This document shows positions 28,574-37,988 of a stretch of DNA of 64,000 nucleotides, piece by piece. The notes beneath the pieces were generated by a model. The model searched no databases, was not told the DNA's origin, and saw only the letters and a list, made by a program, of their open reading frames with translations. Source of the stretch: Pollutibacter sp044353505 (lineage in GTDB: Bacteria; Bacteroidota; Bacteroidia; Chitinophagales; Chitinophagaceae). Location: positions 8,121 to 72,120 of the forward strand of contig JBILBU010000008.1 of assembly GCA_044353505.1 (NCBI GenBank), given 5' to 3'. Both the position numbers and the translations under genes were made by a program. How positions within the stretch are numbered: position 1 is the stretch's first letter; every line of letters begins with the position of its first letter.

Positions 28574-29605
28574 ATGCTTTTTAGAACATATAGAAAAACT
28601 ATCACTTTTCTATTGTTCGCACTATTTTCCATTGCTCTTCCTCATTCCTCAAATGCGCAGATAACTTCAGAAGACAGTCTTTCTGTGGCCCAAGATTTTT
28701 CAGCATTACGAAACGACACACTCCTTGCCGAATTGAGGTTATTGTTGGATTCAATGGGACAGCAAGGCAGTTTTTTTTCTGTAACTACTTCAGTCAGCAA
28801 TCGGCTTTTCAGTACAAAAAACAATGCGTTCAATTCTCAGCAAACCAATTCCGGGGTAACTGCCTTTATGCCATCAGTTGCGTATTTTCATAAGACGGGT
28901 TTGGGGTTAAGTGCAACAGGGTATATCAGGACTATCGAGGGAGCTCCAGCCTTTTATCAAATGGCACTCTCTCCATCATACGATAAGATTGGAAAGAAAG
29001 TGATCTATGGAATCTCCTATTCTTACTACCTCAAAAAACAAGATCTAGCATCTTCAGTAACACCTTATAGCCATGAGTTGTATGCCTACGTTCAAGAAAA
29101 AAAACTATGGCTGAAGCCTGCACTGGCTGCAGGCTGGGCTGCTGGTAAGTATGATGACATATCAAGAACGGTTGTCACACGCTTTGGTATTCCAAGGTTG
29201 GTTGTGGATACTTCAGAGGTTCAACTAAAAGACTTGTCTTTAAGTGCCTCAATATCACATTCGTTTTCTTTTGCCAAGGTATTCTCTAAAAAAGGACTCC
29301 TTGCAATTGTACCTCAATTCAGTTTGATTGGAGGTATTCAATATTATGCTACCACAAGCAAATCATTGATTCGGTTTGATCGTACGAGAGAGGAGGAGCT
29401 TAGGAGGGTAAGAAGACTCTATCGGGTTTCATCATCTTCCTCATCAACAATGTCTCTTCAAACCGCAGCTTTCTCCACCAATGTCAGTTGGTATAAAGGA
29501 GCTTTTTCGATTTCATCAGGGTATTTCTTTGGGTATTATTTTGATAGTTCGGCAAGCAGCCGATTCTCTCATATTTTCAATGTGAGTCTTGGGTTTACTT
29601 TTTAG
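28574..29605 (+). CDS. Putative outer-membrane beta-barrel protein, unknown function
   Basis: A 343-residue protein from the ATG at 28574, which gives a clean signal peptide (MLFRTYRKTITFLLFALFS... cleaved near SNA-Q). An ATG at 28553 gives a 7-residue longer N terminus. The mature part alternates polar and aromatic residues in strands and ends in VSLGFTF, a barrel-type C terminus with terminal Phe. A Ser-rich stretch (SSSSSST) lies near residue 290. I do not recognise a specific family; similar proteins are annotated as hypothetical in Bacteroidota. Confidence 0.7.
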   Translation: MLFRTYRKTITFLLFALFSIALPHSSNAQITSEDSLSVAQDFSALRNDTLLAELRLLLDSMGQQGSFFSVTTSVSNRLFSTKNNAFNSQQTNSGVTAFMPSVAYFHKTGLGLSATGYIRTIEGAPAFYQMALSPSYDKIGKKVIYGISYSYYLKKQDLASSVTPYSHELYAYVQEKKLWLKPALAAGWAAGKYDDISRTVVTRFGIPRLVVDTSEVQLKDLSLSASISHSFSFAKVFSKKGLLAIVPQFSLIGGIQYYATTSKSLIRFDRTREEELRRVRRLYRVSSSSSSTMSLQTAAFSTNVSWYKGAFSISSGYFFGYYFDSSASSRFSHIFNVSLGFTF

Positions 29606-29689
29606 TATTTCTTTATCATCTTTACATTGATTTATATTCTCCTGGCGTATACCTTTATTGTCGTCTAGCATCAATTAAAATTATCAATT

Positions 29690-30271
29690 ATGAAAAGAGG
29701 AATACTTGCTGCACTTTTTTTTCTACTTGTTGGGGCCACCTATTCCCAAGGGTTTAAGTTAGGCGTAAAAGCGGGTGCAAATATTACTGGGATGTCTGGG
29801 TTGTCTTTCAAAGAAGGATTTGAATTTGGCTATCATGCAGGGGCATTAGCTGAAATCATGTTCACAAAAAAAATAGGAATTCAGCCTGAGTTTTTGTTTA
29901 GTGAAAACAGGCTTAGGGCGGGAAATGAATTCTCGAATATTTACTCACAGGCACTGCCAAACATCACCAATATTAAACTAACCTACTTGGCTATCCCGAT
30001 ATTGTTTAACTACAAACCAATTAAGTTGATTTCATTTCAAATGGGCCCACAGTTTGGGATACTTATTAACCAGACCAACTCCCTGGCCAATAATGCTGGG
30101 GAAGCCTTTAAAGGGCGTGATCTTTCACTTCTTACTGGCCTACAGATTAACTTGCCTATTGTAAGGTTCTATGGCCGTTATGCCATTGGCTTGAGCAATC
30201 TAAATGATATTGATAATCAGGATAAGTGGAAAAGCACAGGCTTACAGGTGGGTGTCGTACTTGCCTTATAA
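29690..30271 (+). CDS. PorT-family outer-membrane beta-barrel protein
   Basis: A 193-residue protein. A signal peptide (residues 1-19, ending ATYSQ) is followed by an eight-stranded-type barrel: FKLGVKAGANITGMSG, GFEFGYHAGALAEI, IGIQPEFLFSE, LTYLAIPILFNYKP, SFQMGPQFGILI. This pattern is that of the OMP_b-brl_2 family (PF13568), which includes PorT. Most members have no known role, so the T9SS function of PorT itself should not be transferred. A terminator follows. Confidence 0.82.
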   Translation: MKRGILAALFFLLVGATYSQGFKLGVKAGANITGMSGLSFKEGFEFGYHAGALAEIMFTKKIGIQPEFLFSENRLRAGNEFSNIYSQALPNITNIKLTYLAIPILFNYKPIKLISFQMGPQFGILINQTNSLANNAGEAFKGRDLSLLTGLQINLPIVRFYGRYAIGLSNLNDIDNQDKWKSTGLQVGVVLAL

Positions 30272-30291
30272 GCGCACATTTCACTTTTTTG

Positions 30292-30318
30292 AAGTCTTGG
30301 TGTTGCCAAGACTTTTTT
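30292..30318 (+). terminator. Rho-independent terminator after the barrel gene
   Basis: AAGTCTTGG (30292-30300) and CCAAGACTT (30306-30314) form a perfect 9-bp stem with a 5-nt loop, followed by T residues to 30318. Confidence 0.92.
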
Positions 30319-30421
30319 ATTGGCATTAAACTTGCCATATATAAGTGATAACCAGTAAATATTAAGTTTACTGATGTGTGCGTGTCATATTGTCGCAAAT
30401 GAGAATTTTATGGAATTTAAG

Positions 30422-32812
30422 ATGAATTACCTCCAACAGGATGATGAGATGGACTTCATGCCCATTATCGCACTAAATGAAAATGATGGCGAAGGTGCTG
30501 ATGAAACCCCTATACCCGCTGAATTGCCACTGCTTCCTTTGAGAAATACAGTGCTTTTCCCTGGCGTAGTGATTCCAATTACGGTGGGCAGGGATAAATC
30601 AATAAAAGCTATTGCTGAGTCATACAAGACTGACAAATTGGTAGGTGTTCTTTCACAAAAAGATAGCCTGGTCGAAGATCCTGGTGTTGGGGATCTGGTC
30701 CAGATAGGAACGGTAGCGAAAATCATCAAGTTGATTAAAATGCCTGATGGGGGTACTACAGCCATCCTCCAAGGAAAGAAGCGGTTTAGTCTGGTAAAAG
30801 TCACTTCTGAGGATCCCTATTTCAAGGGAGAAGTCAAGGTGTTAACCGAGGAGCTTATTACCGATGATCAGTCCTTTGATGCAACTGTTGCATCCATCAA
30901 GGATTTGGCTGGTCAGATTATTCAATTGTCGCCAAACATTCCTACTGAGGCCTCAATCATTCTTCGAAATATCGAAAGCACCTCTTTTTTAATTCACTTC
31001 GTGGGTAGCAACCTGAATTGTGAGCTCTCTGAAAAGCAGTTGTTACTCGAGACCAATGACATGAGGAAGAGGGCAGAAATGCTGCTTAATCTACTTCAAA
31101 AGGAACTCCAGTTTGTAGAATTGAAAAATAAGGTTACCAGCAAGACTAAAACTGAGTTGGATAAGCAGCAAAGAGATTATTTTTTGCAACAACAGTTAAA
31201 GAGCATTAAGGAAGAGCTCGGCGGTGATTCCAATGATCGTGAGCTGCAGCAAATGAAGAAAAAGGCCGAGTCAAAAAAGTGGCCTAGTTCAGCGAAAGAG
31301 CTTTTTCAAAAAGAGATAGAAAAGTTGGAGCGGATGCATTCAAGCACACCAGATTATTCAACTGTCTATAATCACGTAGACCTCATGCTTGATCTTCCTT
31401 GGGAAGAATACACAGCAGATAGTTATGATCTGAAAAAAGCAAAAAAGATACTTGATAAAGATCATTATGGCATGCATAAAATCAAGGAAAGAATTCTTGA
31501 ATATCTCGCTGTACTGAAATTGAAAGGGGATATGAAAAGTCCAATTCTTTGCTTTATCGGTCCTCCTGGAATCGGTAAAACCTCCTTGGGCAAGAGCATT
31601 GCCAGTGCCATAGGCAGAAAGTATACGAGGTTTAGTTTAGGCGGATTGCACGATGAGAGTGAAATAAGGGGTCATCGGAAAACATATATTGGCGCAATGC
31701 CTGGGCGTATACTCCAAACAATCAGAAAAGTTAAGTCATCAAACCCGGTAATGATACTCGATGAGATTGATAAGGTGGGTAAAGACTTTCGCGGTGATCC
31801 TTCCTCCGCCTTATTGGAAGTTTTGGATCCTGAGCAGAACAGCAGTTTTTATGATAATTATCTGGAGCTGGAATATGATCTGAGTAAGGTGCTGTTTATT
31901 GCCACCGCCAATGATCTTCAAGGGATACAACCGGCACTTAGAGATAGGCTTGAGGTGATAGATCTTACGGGATATGCAGTAGAAGAAAAGGAAAAAATCG
32001 CACAAACACATCTTCTTCCAAAGCAAAAAGAACTACATGGCTTAAAGGATTATTCACTTAAAATAGGAACTAAGGTGATGACCTATATCATCGAAAATTA
32101 TACCAGAGAGAGTGGGGTTAGGGAATTGGATAGGCAACTTGCCAGCATCATGAGAAGTTTGGCCAAAGATGTGGCCATAAAAGGCAAGATCAGGCCTACC
32201 ATCACGCAGAATGATGTGATTCGAATATTGGGTAAGCCTAAATATAGCAATGAGATTTATAAGACGGCTAATATGCCAGGGGTAGCTGTTGGGCTTGCCT
32301 GGACTTATGTTGGAGGAGATATTCTGTTTATTGAATCTACCCTCAGTGAGGGGAAAGGAGACTTGCAGCTCACTGGAAATTTAGGAACTGTGATGAAGGA
32401 GAGTGCCATGACGGCCTTGACTTACCTAAATGCCAATGCAAAGAAGTGTGGAATTGATCCTGAGCAGTTCAAAAAGAAAAATATTCATATTCATGTTCCC
32501 GAAGGCGCTGTGCCCAAGGATGGTCCAAGTGCCGGGATTACGATGATGACTGCGCTGGCCTCATGCTTTACTGGCCGTAGGGTAAAGCCGTATTTGGCAA
32601 TGACTGGTGAGATAACCCTGAGAGGTCAGGTGCTGCCTGTTGGAGGAATCAAGGAAAAGGTCTTGGCGGCCAAGCGTGCGGGCTTAAGAGAAATTATCAT
32701 GTGTTCTCAAAACGAGAAAGATGTTCTAGAAATCAATAGTGAATTTATAAAGGGGATAACTTTTCATTACGTAAAAAACATGCAACAAGTGTTGGAGCTG
32801 GCCCTGGTTTAA
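30422..32812 (+). CDS. lon: ATP-dependent Lon protease
   Basis: A 796-residue AAA+ serine protease degrading misfolded and regulatory proteins in the cytoplasm. The N-terminal substrate domain begins LPLLPLRNTVLFPGV, the AAA+ module has a Walker A motif GPPGIGKT (about residue 380) and MILDEIDK (Walker B), and the C-terminal protease domain has the catalytic Ser in PKDGPSAGITM (about 703) with Lys about 42 residues later. The start is uncertain: ATG codons at 30374, 30410 and 30422 are in frame; 30422 (MNYLQQDDEMDF) best fits the family N terminus. Confidence 0.95.
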   Translation: MNYLQQDDEMDFMPIIALNENDGEGADETPIPAELPLLPLRNTVLFPGVVIPITVGRDKSIKAIAESYKTDKLVGVLSQKDSLVEDPGVGDLVQIGTVAKIIKLIKMPDGGTTAILQGKKRFSLVKVTSEDPYFKGEVKVLTEELITDDQSFDATVASIKDLAGQIIQLSPNIPTEASIILRNIESTSFLIHFVGSNLNCELSEKQLLLETNDMRKRAEMLLNLLQKELQFVELKNKVTSKTKTELDKQQRDYFLQQQLKSIKEELGGDSNDRELQQMKKKAESKKWPSSAKELFQKEIEKLERMHSSTPDYSTVYNHVDLMLDLPWEEYTADSYDLKKAKKILDKDHYGMHKIKERILEYLAVLKLKGDMKSPILCFIGPPGIGKTSLGKSIASAIGRKYTRFSLGGLHDESEIRGHRKTYIGAMPGRILQTIRKVKSSNPVMILDEIDKVGKDFRGDPSSALLEVLDPEQNSSFYDNYLELEYDLSKVLFIATANDLQGIQPALRDRLEVIDLTGYAVEEKEKIAQTHLLPKQKELHGLKDYSLKIGTKVMTYIIENYTRESGVRELDRQLASIMRSLAKDVAIKGKIRPTITQNDVIRILGKPKYSNEIYKTANMPGVAVGLAWTYVGGDILFIESTLSEGKGDLQLTGNLGTVMKESAMTALTYLNANAKKCGIDPEQFKKKNIHIHVPEGAVPKDGPSAGITMMTALASCFTGRRVKPYLAMTGEITLRGQVLPVGGIKEKVLAAKRAGLREIIMCSQNEKDVLEINSEFIKGITFHYVKNMQQVLELALV

Positions 32813-32912
32813 TTTTTTTTATCGAATTTCCAAACATTTTATAAGCAGCTGATGTTTAATAGGTCTAAGAGACTAGAGCTCTTAAGTTGGTTGTTTTAAG
32901 GGTTACAGAATT

Positions 32913-32936
32913 TCCCCCATTTTTATGGGGGATTTT
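32913..32936 (+). terminator. Rho-independent terminator after lon
   Basis: TCCCCCAT (32913-32920) pairs with ATGGGGGA (32925-32932), loop of 4 nt, followed by four T. It lies between lon and porQ. Confidence 0.82.
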
Positions 32937-32968
32937 CATTTGTGGGATCGGATGATTAATTTCGACAG

Positions 32969-33997
32969 ATGACTAGGTCGTTTATCACCATTTTCATCAT
33001 CCTACTAATATTTTCTGAGAGGGTTAGTAGTCAAACCATAGGAGGAAATTCTACATTTAGTTTTTTGCGCATGCAACTCCATCCACAGGCTGGCGCTCTT
33101 GGTGGCAGAAACATGTCTATGATATCTGGAGATCTTGGTCTTGTTTCAGAAAACCCTGCCTTGTTAACAAAGTCGCATCACGCTGATCTTTCTGCAAATT
33201 TTATATTTCTTGCACCATCTATTACCGGACTTTACGGTGTTGGGGCTTTTCATTTGAAAAAGACAGCAACCACATTTAGCCTTGGGCTGCAACACATCTT
33301 GTATGGAAGCCAGATTCAAACAGATGCTGCAGGATCGGTGTTGGGTGAGTTTAGGGCCTACGACCAAATGATTGGCCTGACTGCTTCAAGGAGATATGGA
33401 AAACGCTGGAATTATGGTGCAACAATGAAACTGATTAACTCCAGGTATGGCCCATACTCTAGCTTAGCGGTTGCATCCGATGTGGGGTTAACATACCATG
33501 ATGAAGAGAAGCAGTTGAAGATTGGATTTGTGGCTAAAAACATGGGGGTTCAGATGAAAACATTCTCTGGCATTGGAGAGGATCTGCCATTTGATATGTT
33601 GATTGGAGTAACGAAGCAATTGGAAGGTGCACCGCTTAGATTTTCGTTGACGGCACAACGAATACATCAGTTTGACCTGCTCTATAACGACACTTTATTT
33701 GCAGCGGAAAATTACGGAAGTACTGAAAAGGGAGGATTCGGGACAAAGCTTTTAAGCCATTTGATTGTTGGAACGGATGTATTGATCGGAGAGAAGATTG
33801 TAATCAGCGCTGGATATAATGTGTTAAGAAGAAGGGAGCTTAGGCTAAGAAATCTTGCCAGTGGTCTAACTGGCTTCAGTTATGGCCTTCAGCTTAATCT
33901 GCAGCGGTTGAAATTTTATTTTTCGAGATCACACCATCAGAGCTCGCTATCTCAAAACCAGGTTTCATTGTCATTCAGACTTCAGTCAAAAGACTGA
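32969..33997 (+). CDS. porQ: Type IX secretion system protein PorQ
   Basis: A 342-residue outer-membrane protein with a signal peptide (about residues 1-21). The start of the mature protein has the PorQ signature: GGNSTFSFLRMQLHPQAGALGG, then an ENPALL segment near residue 61. The rest is barrel-like. PorQ is part of the type IX secretion apparatus found only in Bacteroidota; it is linked with PorU/PorV attachment functions. No other T9SS genes are adjacent. The stop codon directly abuts that of the M42 peptidase on the other strand. Confidence 0.85.
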   Translation: MTRSFITIFIILLIFSERVSSQTIGGNSTFSFLRMQLHPQAGALGGRNMSMISGDLGLVSENPALLTKSHHADLSANFIFLAPSITGLYGVGAFHLKKTATTFSLGLQHILYGSQIQTDAAGSVLGEFRAYDQMIGLTASRRYGKRWNYGATMKLINSRYGPYSSLAVASDVGLTYHDEEKQLKIGFVAKNMGVQMKTFSGIGEDLPFDMLIGVTKQLEGAPLRFSLTAQRIHQFDLLYNDTLFAAENYGSTEKGGFGTKLLSHLIVGTDVLIGEKIVISAGYNVLRRRELRLRNLASGLTGFSYGLQLNLQRLKFYFSRSHHQSSLSQNQVSLSFRLQSKD

Positions 33998-35110
33998 TTA
34001 AAAATAGCTCAGGTTGGTTTTGGGGTTGAGTGCAAGCAGTGTTTCGTACATGAGGTGGATGGTTGATTCAACATCATCTTTATGCAGCATCTCAACAGTT
34101 GTATGCATATACTTTAGTGGAATGGAAATCAATACTGAAGGGCAGCCATCATTGGCATATGCGAAAGAATCTGTATCTGTTCCTGTGCTTCTACTCACCG
34201 TTCTCATTTGAAGAGGAATCTTTTTCTTACTTGCAACATCTTCTACAACAGACAGGAGTTTATTATGCACTGCTGGTCCGAATGCAAGTGAAGGCCCCTT
34301 CCCACATGCCACATCCCCCTCTATTATCTTATTGACCATTGGGGTAGTGGTATCGTGTGTTACGTCTGTGATAATTGCGATATCCGGCTTTATTCTTCTG
34401 GCCATCATTTCAGCACCACGCAAGCCGATTTCTTCCTGAACAGCATTTACAATATAGAGTGCATAAGGAAGTTTTTTCTTGTTGGCTTTCAGCATTCTGG
34501 CTACTTCAGCAATCATAAAACCTCCAATTCTATTGTCCATTGCCCTGCCAATCAGGTAGTCGTATGCAAGTTCATCATATCCCTCCTCGTATGTTGCAAC
34601 TGCCCCAATGTGAATGCCCAACGCTTCAACTTCTTTCTTGTTTTTTGCACCACAATCGAGGAAAAGGTTTTCTACACTGGGTTGAGGGTCTTTTCTTTCA
34701 CTGCCTCCCATTCTTGTGTGAATCGCGGGCCATCCAAAAACAGCTTTCACCGAACCTTTCTTTCCATGTATGAGTACGCGTTTTCCCGGTGCGATCTGAT
34801 GATCAACGCCACCATTTCTTTTAAGGTAGATGAGGCCATCGGCGGATATATAATTTACAAACCAACTTATTTCGTCGGCATGTGCTTCGATAACAACTTT
34901 AAATTTTTCTGATGGGTTAATAATGCCTGCTGCAGATCCGTAAGCATCGGTGAACGTTTCATCCACAAAAGGCTTGATATAATTCAACCATAGTTTTTGT
35001 CCGCCTGATTCAAATCCAGTAGGGGATGGGGTATTGATGTAGTTTCTTAAAAAGCTATATGAAACGTCTGTAAGAAATCTTTTTGATTTTCCTTTTGTGG
35101 ATTTGGCCAT
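33998..35110 (-). CDS. M42-family metallopeptidase (glutamyl aminopeptidase/FrvX-like)
   Basis: A 370-residue cytoplasmic aminopeptidase of the M42 family, usually a dodecamer with two metal ions per subunit. Metal-binding segments are visible: VIEAHADEISWFV (His/Asp, near residue 74), GRAMDNRIGGFM (near 188), VNAVQEEIGLRGAEM (general-base Glu-Glu, near 220), ITDVTHDTTTP and the C-terminal MHTTVEML. The start is the ATG at 35110. The N-terminal 12 residues are Lys-rich. The end abuts porQ. Confidence 0.92.
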   Translation of the reverse strand: MAKSTKGKSKRFLTDVSYSFLRNYINTPSPTGFESGGQKLWLNYIKPFVDETFTDAYGSAAGIINPSEKFKVVIEAHADEISWFVNYISADGLIYLKRNGGVDHQIAPGKRVLIHGKKGSVKAVFGWPAIHTRMGGSERKDPQPSVENLFLDCGAKNKKEVEALGIHIGAVATYEEGYDELAYDYLIGRAMDNRIGGFMIAEVARMLKANKKKLPYALYIVNAVQEEIGLRGAEMMARRIKPDIAIITDVTHDTTTPMVNKIIEGDVACGKGPSLAFGPAVHNKLLSVVEDVASKKKIPLQMRTVSRSTGTDTDSFAYANDGCPSVLISIPLKYMHTTVEMLHKDDVESTIHLMYETLLALNPKTNLSYF

Positions 35111-35140
35111 GGGTAAAATTTAAATGGTGGACAGTGTAAA

Positions 35141-35575
35141 TTATCGCTCTATGATAATTGGAGGAGTACTGATGGTATCGCTCTTGTTGTTTTTTTCATC
35201 TTTGACCCAGAACCTAAAAGTTGCTGTATCCGTTTCATTACAACGGGGTTGAAGTTCTACAGGATATGAAAATGAAACAATAACCTCACCATCAAAATTT
35301 CTGGTTCTTGGAGTCTCTGCTGGAATTCTATATAGCGTCGAGTCTATAAATTCACTTGATTCACAGGTTGTCGTTGTTTTCATTACCCATATGGTATCAA
35401 CAATATCTCCTTCCTTGTCTGTAAGTCGCATGATGATCTGAAGATCATATCCGATTGGCACATAGGTTGAACTAACGCTTTTCAGTTGCAATATGGGTTT
35501 TGACTGGAAAGCATCTTTCCCGCAAGCAGAAATAAACAACATGATGAGGGATAGGGCGATTAACCGATTTGTCAT
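35141..35575 (-). CDS. Small lipoprotein of unknown function
   Basis: A 144-residue protein. A lipobox (LFISAC, Cys18) after a short hydrophobic segment indicates a lipidated envelope protein. The remainder looks like a beta-sandwich with conserved-looking Asp/Thr runs (LTDKEGDIVDTIWV) and no recognised motif. It lies 30 nt upstream of the M42 peptidase on the same strand. A TAATTTTG sequence on the minus strand at 35594-35601 could be its -7 element. Confidence 0.75.
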   Translation of the reverse strand: MTNRLIALSLIMLFISACGKDAFQSKPILQLKSVSSTYVPIGYDLQIIMRLTDKEGDIVDTIWVMKTTTTCESSEFIDSTLYRIPAETPRTRNFDGEVIVSFSYPVELQPRCNETDTATFRFWVKDEKNNKSDTISTPPIIIER

Positions 35576-35576
35576 G

Positions 35577-35584
35577 TACCTTTG
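35577..35584 (+). promoter_or_regulatory. -7 promoter-like element before the LuxE-like gene
   Basis: TACCTTTG (TAnnTTTG) sits 28 nt before the preferred TTG start at 35613 and just after the start of the divergent lipoprotein gene. It supports the internal start. No well-placed TTG at -33. Confidence 0.45.
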
Positions 35585-35612
35585 TTATCTATTCAAAATT
35601 AACCGATTCAAG

Positions 35613-36623
35613 TTGAAAAACCTATTCGGACATCAGCAATTTAGAGAAGATTTAACCCTTCAGGGGGGAGATCAGTTTACCCAACAAGCATTGGCCTTGT
35701 TTTGCAGTCAGGCTGCGCACAACCCGCTGTATAGGTCCTACTTGGATATACTGTCTATTGAACCAGCTTCTATCCAAGAACTAAATAGAATTCCATTTCT
35801 TCCTATTCGATTTTTTAAGTCGCACGATATCCAAACAGGTGAATTCATTCCAGCATACTGTTTTGAAAGCAGTGGAACAACTGGTGCTGTAAATAGCCGC
35901 CATTGTATCAAGAGCATGGCTGAGTACCTTGAAAATGCGGAAGCGAACTTTATTGAATTTTATGGCGATCCGTCTGAATACTGCATTCTTGCACTTTTGC
36001 CCTCCTACCTAGAGCGAAAGCACTCCTCCTTGGTGTCTATGGCCGACCATTTGATCAATAAAAGTGGTCATCCTGAAAGTGGATTTTTTCTTCATGACCT
36101 TGCTCGTTTGCATGATGTAATCCAAGGATTGGAAGCTGAGGGTAAAAGAACTTTGTTGCTAGGCGTAACTTACGCGTTGCTAGATTTTGCTGAGGGCTAT
36201 CCAATGAAGTTGAGAAATACTATGGTAATGGAAACGGGAGGAATGAAAGGCCGAAGGGAAGAGATAACAAGATCTCAGCTTCATGATTTTTTAAAAGATC
36301 GCTTAGGCATTGAGATGGTGCATGCTGAATATGGAATGACGGAGTTGCTCTCTCAGGCCTACTCTTTTGGAGAAGGGATATTTGAGCCTTCATCTACGAT
36401 GCAAATTCTGATGCGGTCAGCCGACGACCCCTTTGAGGTGTGGACGGCCGATGAATACCCCATGCGAAGTGGGGTTATCAATGTGATAGATCTTGCCAAC
36501 AAACATTCCATTGCATTTATTGCAACAGATGACCTTGGAAGATTTACTGGGGATGGAGGGTTTGAGGTTACAGGCAGACTGGACCATTGTGATGTCAGGG
36601 GGTGTAGCTTACTCTCTATTTAA
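35613..36623 (+). CDS. LuxE-like acyl-protein synthetase family protein
   Basis: A 336-residue protein of the LuxE/PaaK-like adenylate-forming group. The Ser/Thr-rich nucleotide loop FESSGTTG lies near residue 88, followed by a LPSYLERKHSSL segment, VMETGGMKG, and AEYGMTELLSQAY (core Glu in YGMTE), as in luciferin-system acyl-protein synthetases. Its acyl substrate is unknown; in Bacteroidota these proteins are not linked to light production. The frame is open from 35493, overlapping the divergent lipoprotein gene; I prefer the TTG at 35613, where family similarity begins and a promoter element precedes. Confidence 0.82.
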   Translation: MKNLFGHQQFREDLTLQGGDQFTQQALALFCSQAAHNPLYRSYLDILSIEPASIQELNRIPFLPIRFFKSHDIQTGEFIPAYCFESSGTTGAVNSRHCIKSMAEYLENAEANFIEFYGDPSEYCILALLPSYLERKHSSLVSMADHLINKSGHPESGFFLHDLARLHDVIQGLEAEGKRTLLLGVTYALLDFAEGYPMKLRNTMVMETGGMKGRREEITRSQLHDFLKDRLGIEMVHAEYGMTELLSQAYSFGEGIFEPSSTMQILMRSADDPFEVWTADEYPMRSGVINVIDLANKHSIAFIATDDLGRFTGDGGFEVTGRLDHCDVRGCSLLSI

Positions 36624-36674
36624 TTAATGAGATAATTGTAATAAACCCTTTAATTTTGGTTTAACAACTAACAC

Positions 36675-36848
36675 ATGAGTGTACTTAAGCAAATTGCCAC
36701 CTATTTATATCTTCGAAAAAAAGACCCCAACACACCCAATTCTTCTTGGGTAAATTACATGCATGGCATCAACAGGATTTCACTGTTGCTTTTTCTATTC
36801 GCAATTGTTGTGATTATTGTGAAGCTGATTTTGAAAAAGTCATCTTAG
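36675..36848 (+). CDS. Small single-pass membrane protein (DUF6728-like)
   Basis: A 57-residue reading frame found by eye. It has a basic segment with RKKDPNTP, then MHGINRISLLLFLFAIV, one membrane helix and a short Lys-rich end. The pattern of KKDP plus MHGINR before a helix is that of a small protein family widespread in Bacteroidota (I believe DUF6728); no function is known. Its stop codon overlaps the lpxB stop on the opposite strand (TTAG). Confidence 0.72.
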   Translation: MSVLKQIATYLYLRKKDPNTPNSSWVNYMHGINRISLLLFLFAIVVIIVKLILKKSS

Positions 36849-37966
36849 GACATCGAGTAAATAATTGTTGCTGCCTTCTCTGAAGCTTTGCCACCGGCAC
36901 TGAGTAATGAATGAAGCGCCTGGTAGTCTGATGCGATTTGTTTTTTGGTTGATTCGTCCATGAGAATTTTTGATAATTCTTTCTTGATGTTGGTGGGGTT
37001 GAGTTCATCTTGAATAAGCTCCTTTACCACTAAGCGGTTCATGATAAGATTAACTAGAGAGATATAGGCTACCTTAATCACTCTTTTTGCAATTGCATAG
37101 GATATCGGGGATCCCTTGTAGCAGACAACTTGAGGAACGCCAAAGAGTGCTGTTTCGAGTGTGGCAGTTCCAGAAGTAACCAATGCTGCATCAGCAATGC
37201 TGAGCAAGCCATAAGTATCTCCTTTCAATACATGCACATTGTTGTATGCTTTGGTATACTGCCCAATTAATTCATCATGTATACCTGGAGCTTGTGCCAC
37301 TACAAATTCCTGTTCAGGGAAGTCCAAACTCGCTTTTAGCATAATGGGTAACTTCTTTTCAATTTCCTGTTTTCTAGATCCTGGAAGAAGTGCAATTATT
37401 TTTTTGTCATTTGAGATCCCCAATGAGGCTTTTGTTTCTGCAGCTTGACTGGTGCTCTTAAACGCATCAATGATTTCTATAAGCGGATGACCTACATAGG
37501 CAACTTCAAAATCCCATTTTTTATAGAATTCTTTTTCAAAAGGAAGTATCACCATCATCTTGTCGATAACCGTTCTCAATGTTTTCACACGATTTTCTTT
37601 CCACGCCCACACTTGTGGTGAAATATAATAAGCTGTTTTGTATCCCTTTTGTTTTGCAAATTTTGCAATTGGGATATTGAATCCTGGATAATCTACAAAG
37701 ATGACAATATCTGGATTGAATTGGGTGAGATCTCTTTTGCAGTATCTCATGTTTCCAAGTATGGTAGGTAGGTTGGCAATGACTTCGATAAAGCCCATAA
37801 AGGCCAGGTCCCTATAGTGTTTCACGATTACAGCTCCTTCCTTTTCCATTAAGTCGCCGCCCCAAGCCCTTACGTTGGCATCAGCATCTTTTTGTCGCAG
37901 GGCCTGTATCAATTTACTGGCATGTAAATCTCCTGAAGCTTCTCCTGCGATGATGTAGTATTTCAT
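36845..37966 (-). CDS. lpxB: Lipid-A-disaccharide synthase
   Basis: A 373-residue peripheral-membrane glycosyltransferase (GT19) joining UDP-2,3-diacylglucosamine and lipid X. It starts MKYYIIAGEASGDLHAS, with later family segments FVDYPGFNIPIAK, YYISPQVWAWKENR, ALLPGSRKQEIEK and SGTATLETALFGVPQVV. The ATG at 37966 is chosen; the TTG at 37996 would extend into the upstream membrane protein gene. It forms an operon with surE and the small membrane protein. Confidence 0.95.
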   Translation of the reverse strand: MKYYIIAGEASGDLHASKLIQALRQKDADANVRAWGGDLMEKEGAVIVKHYRDLAFMGFIEVIANLPTILGNMRYCKRDLTQFNPDIVIFVDYPGFNIPIAKFAKQKGYKTAYYISPQVWAWKENRVKTLRTVIDKMMVILPFEKEFYKKWDFEVAYVGHPLIEIIDAFKSTSQAAETKASLGISNDKKIIALLPGSRKQEIEKKLPIMLKASLDFPEQEFVVAQAPGIHDELIGQYTKAYNNVHVLKGDTYGLLSIADAALVTSGTATLETALFGVPQVVCYKGSPISYAIAKRVIKVAYISLVNLIMNRLVVKELIQDELNPTNIKKELSKILMDESTKKQIASDYQALHSLLSAGGKASEKAATIIYSMS

Positions 37967-37988
37967 GGTTGATGCAAGGTTGGTTCGC

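Noticed and set aside
34355..34912. 185-codon open frame on the plus strand
   Set aside because: Antisense shadow of the M42 peptidase gene; Cys- and His-rich composition is what the reverse frame of this gene gives.
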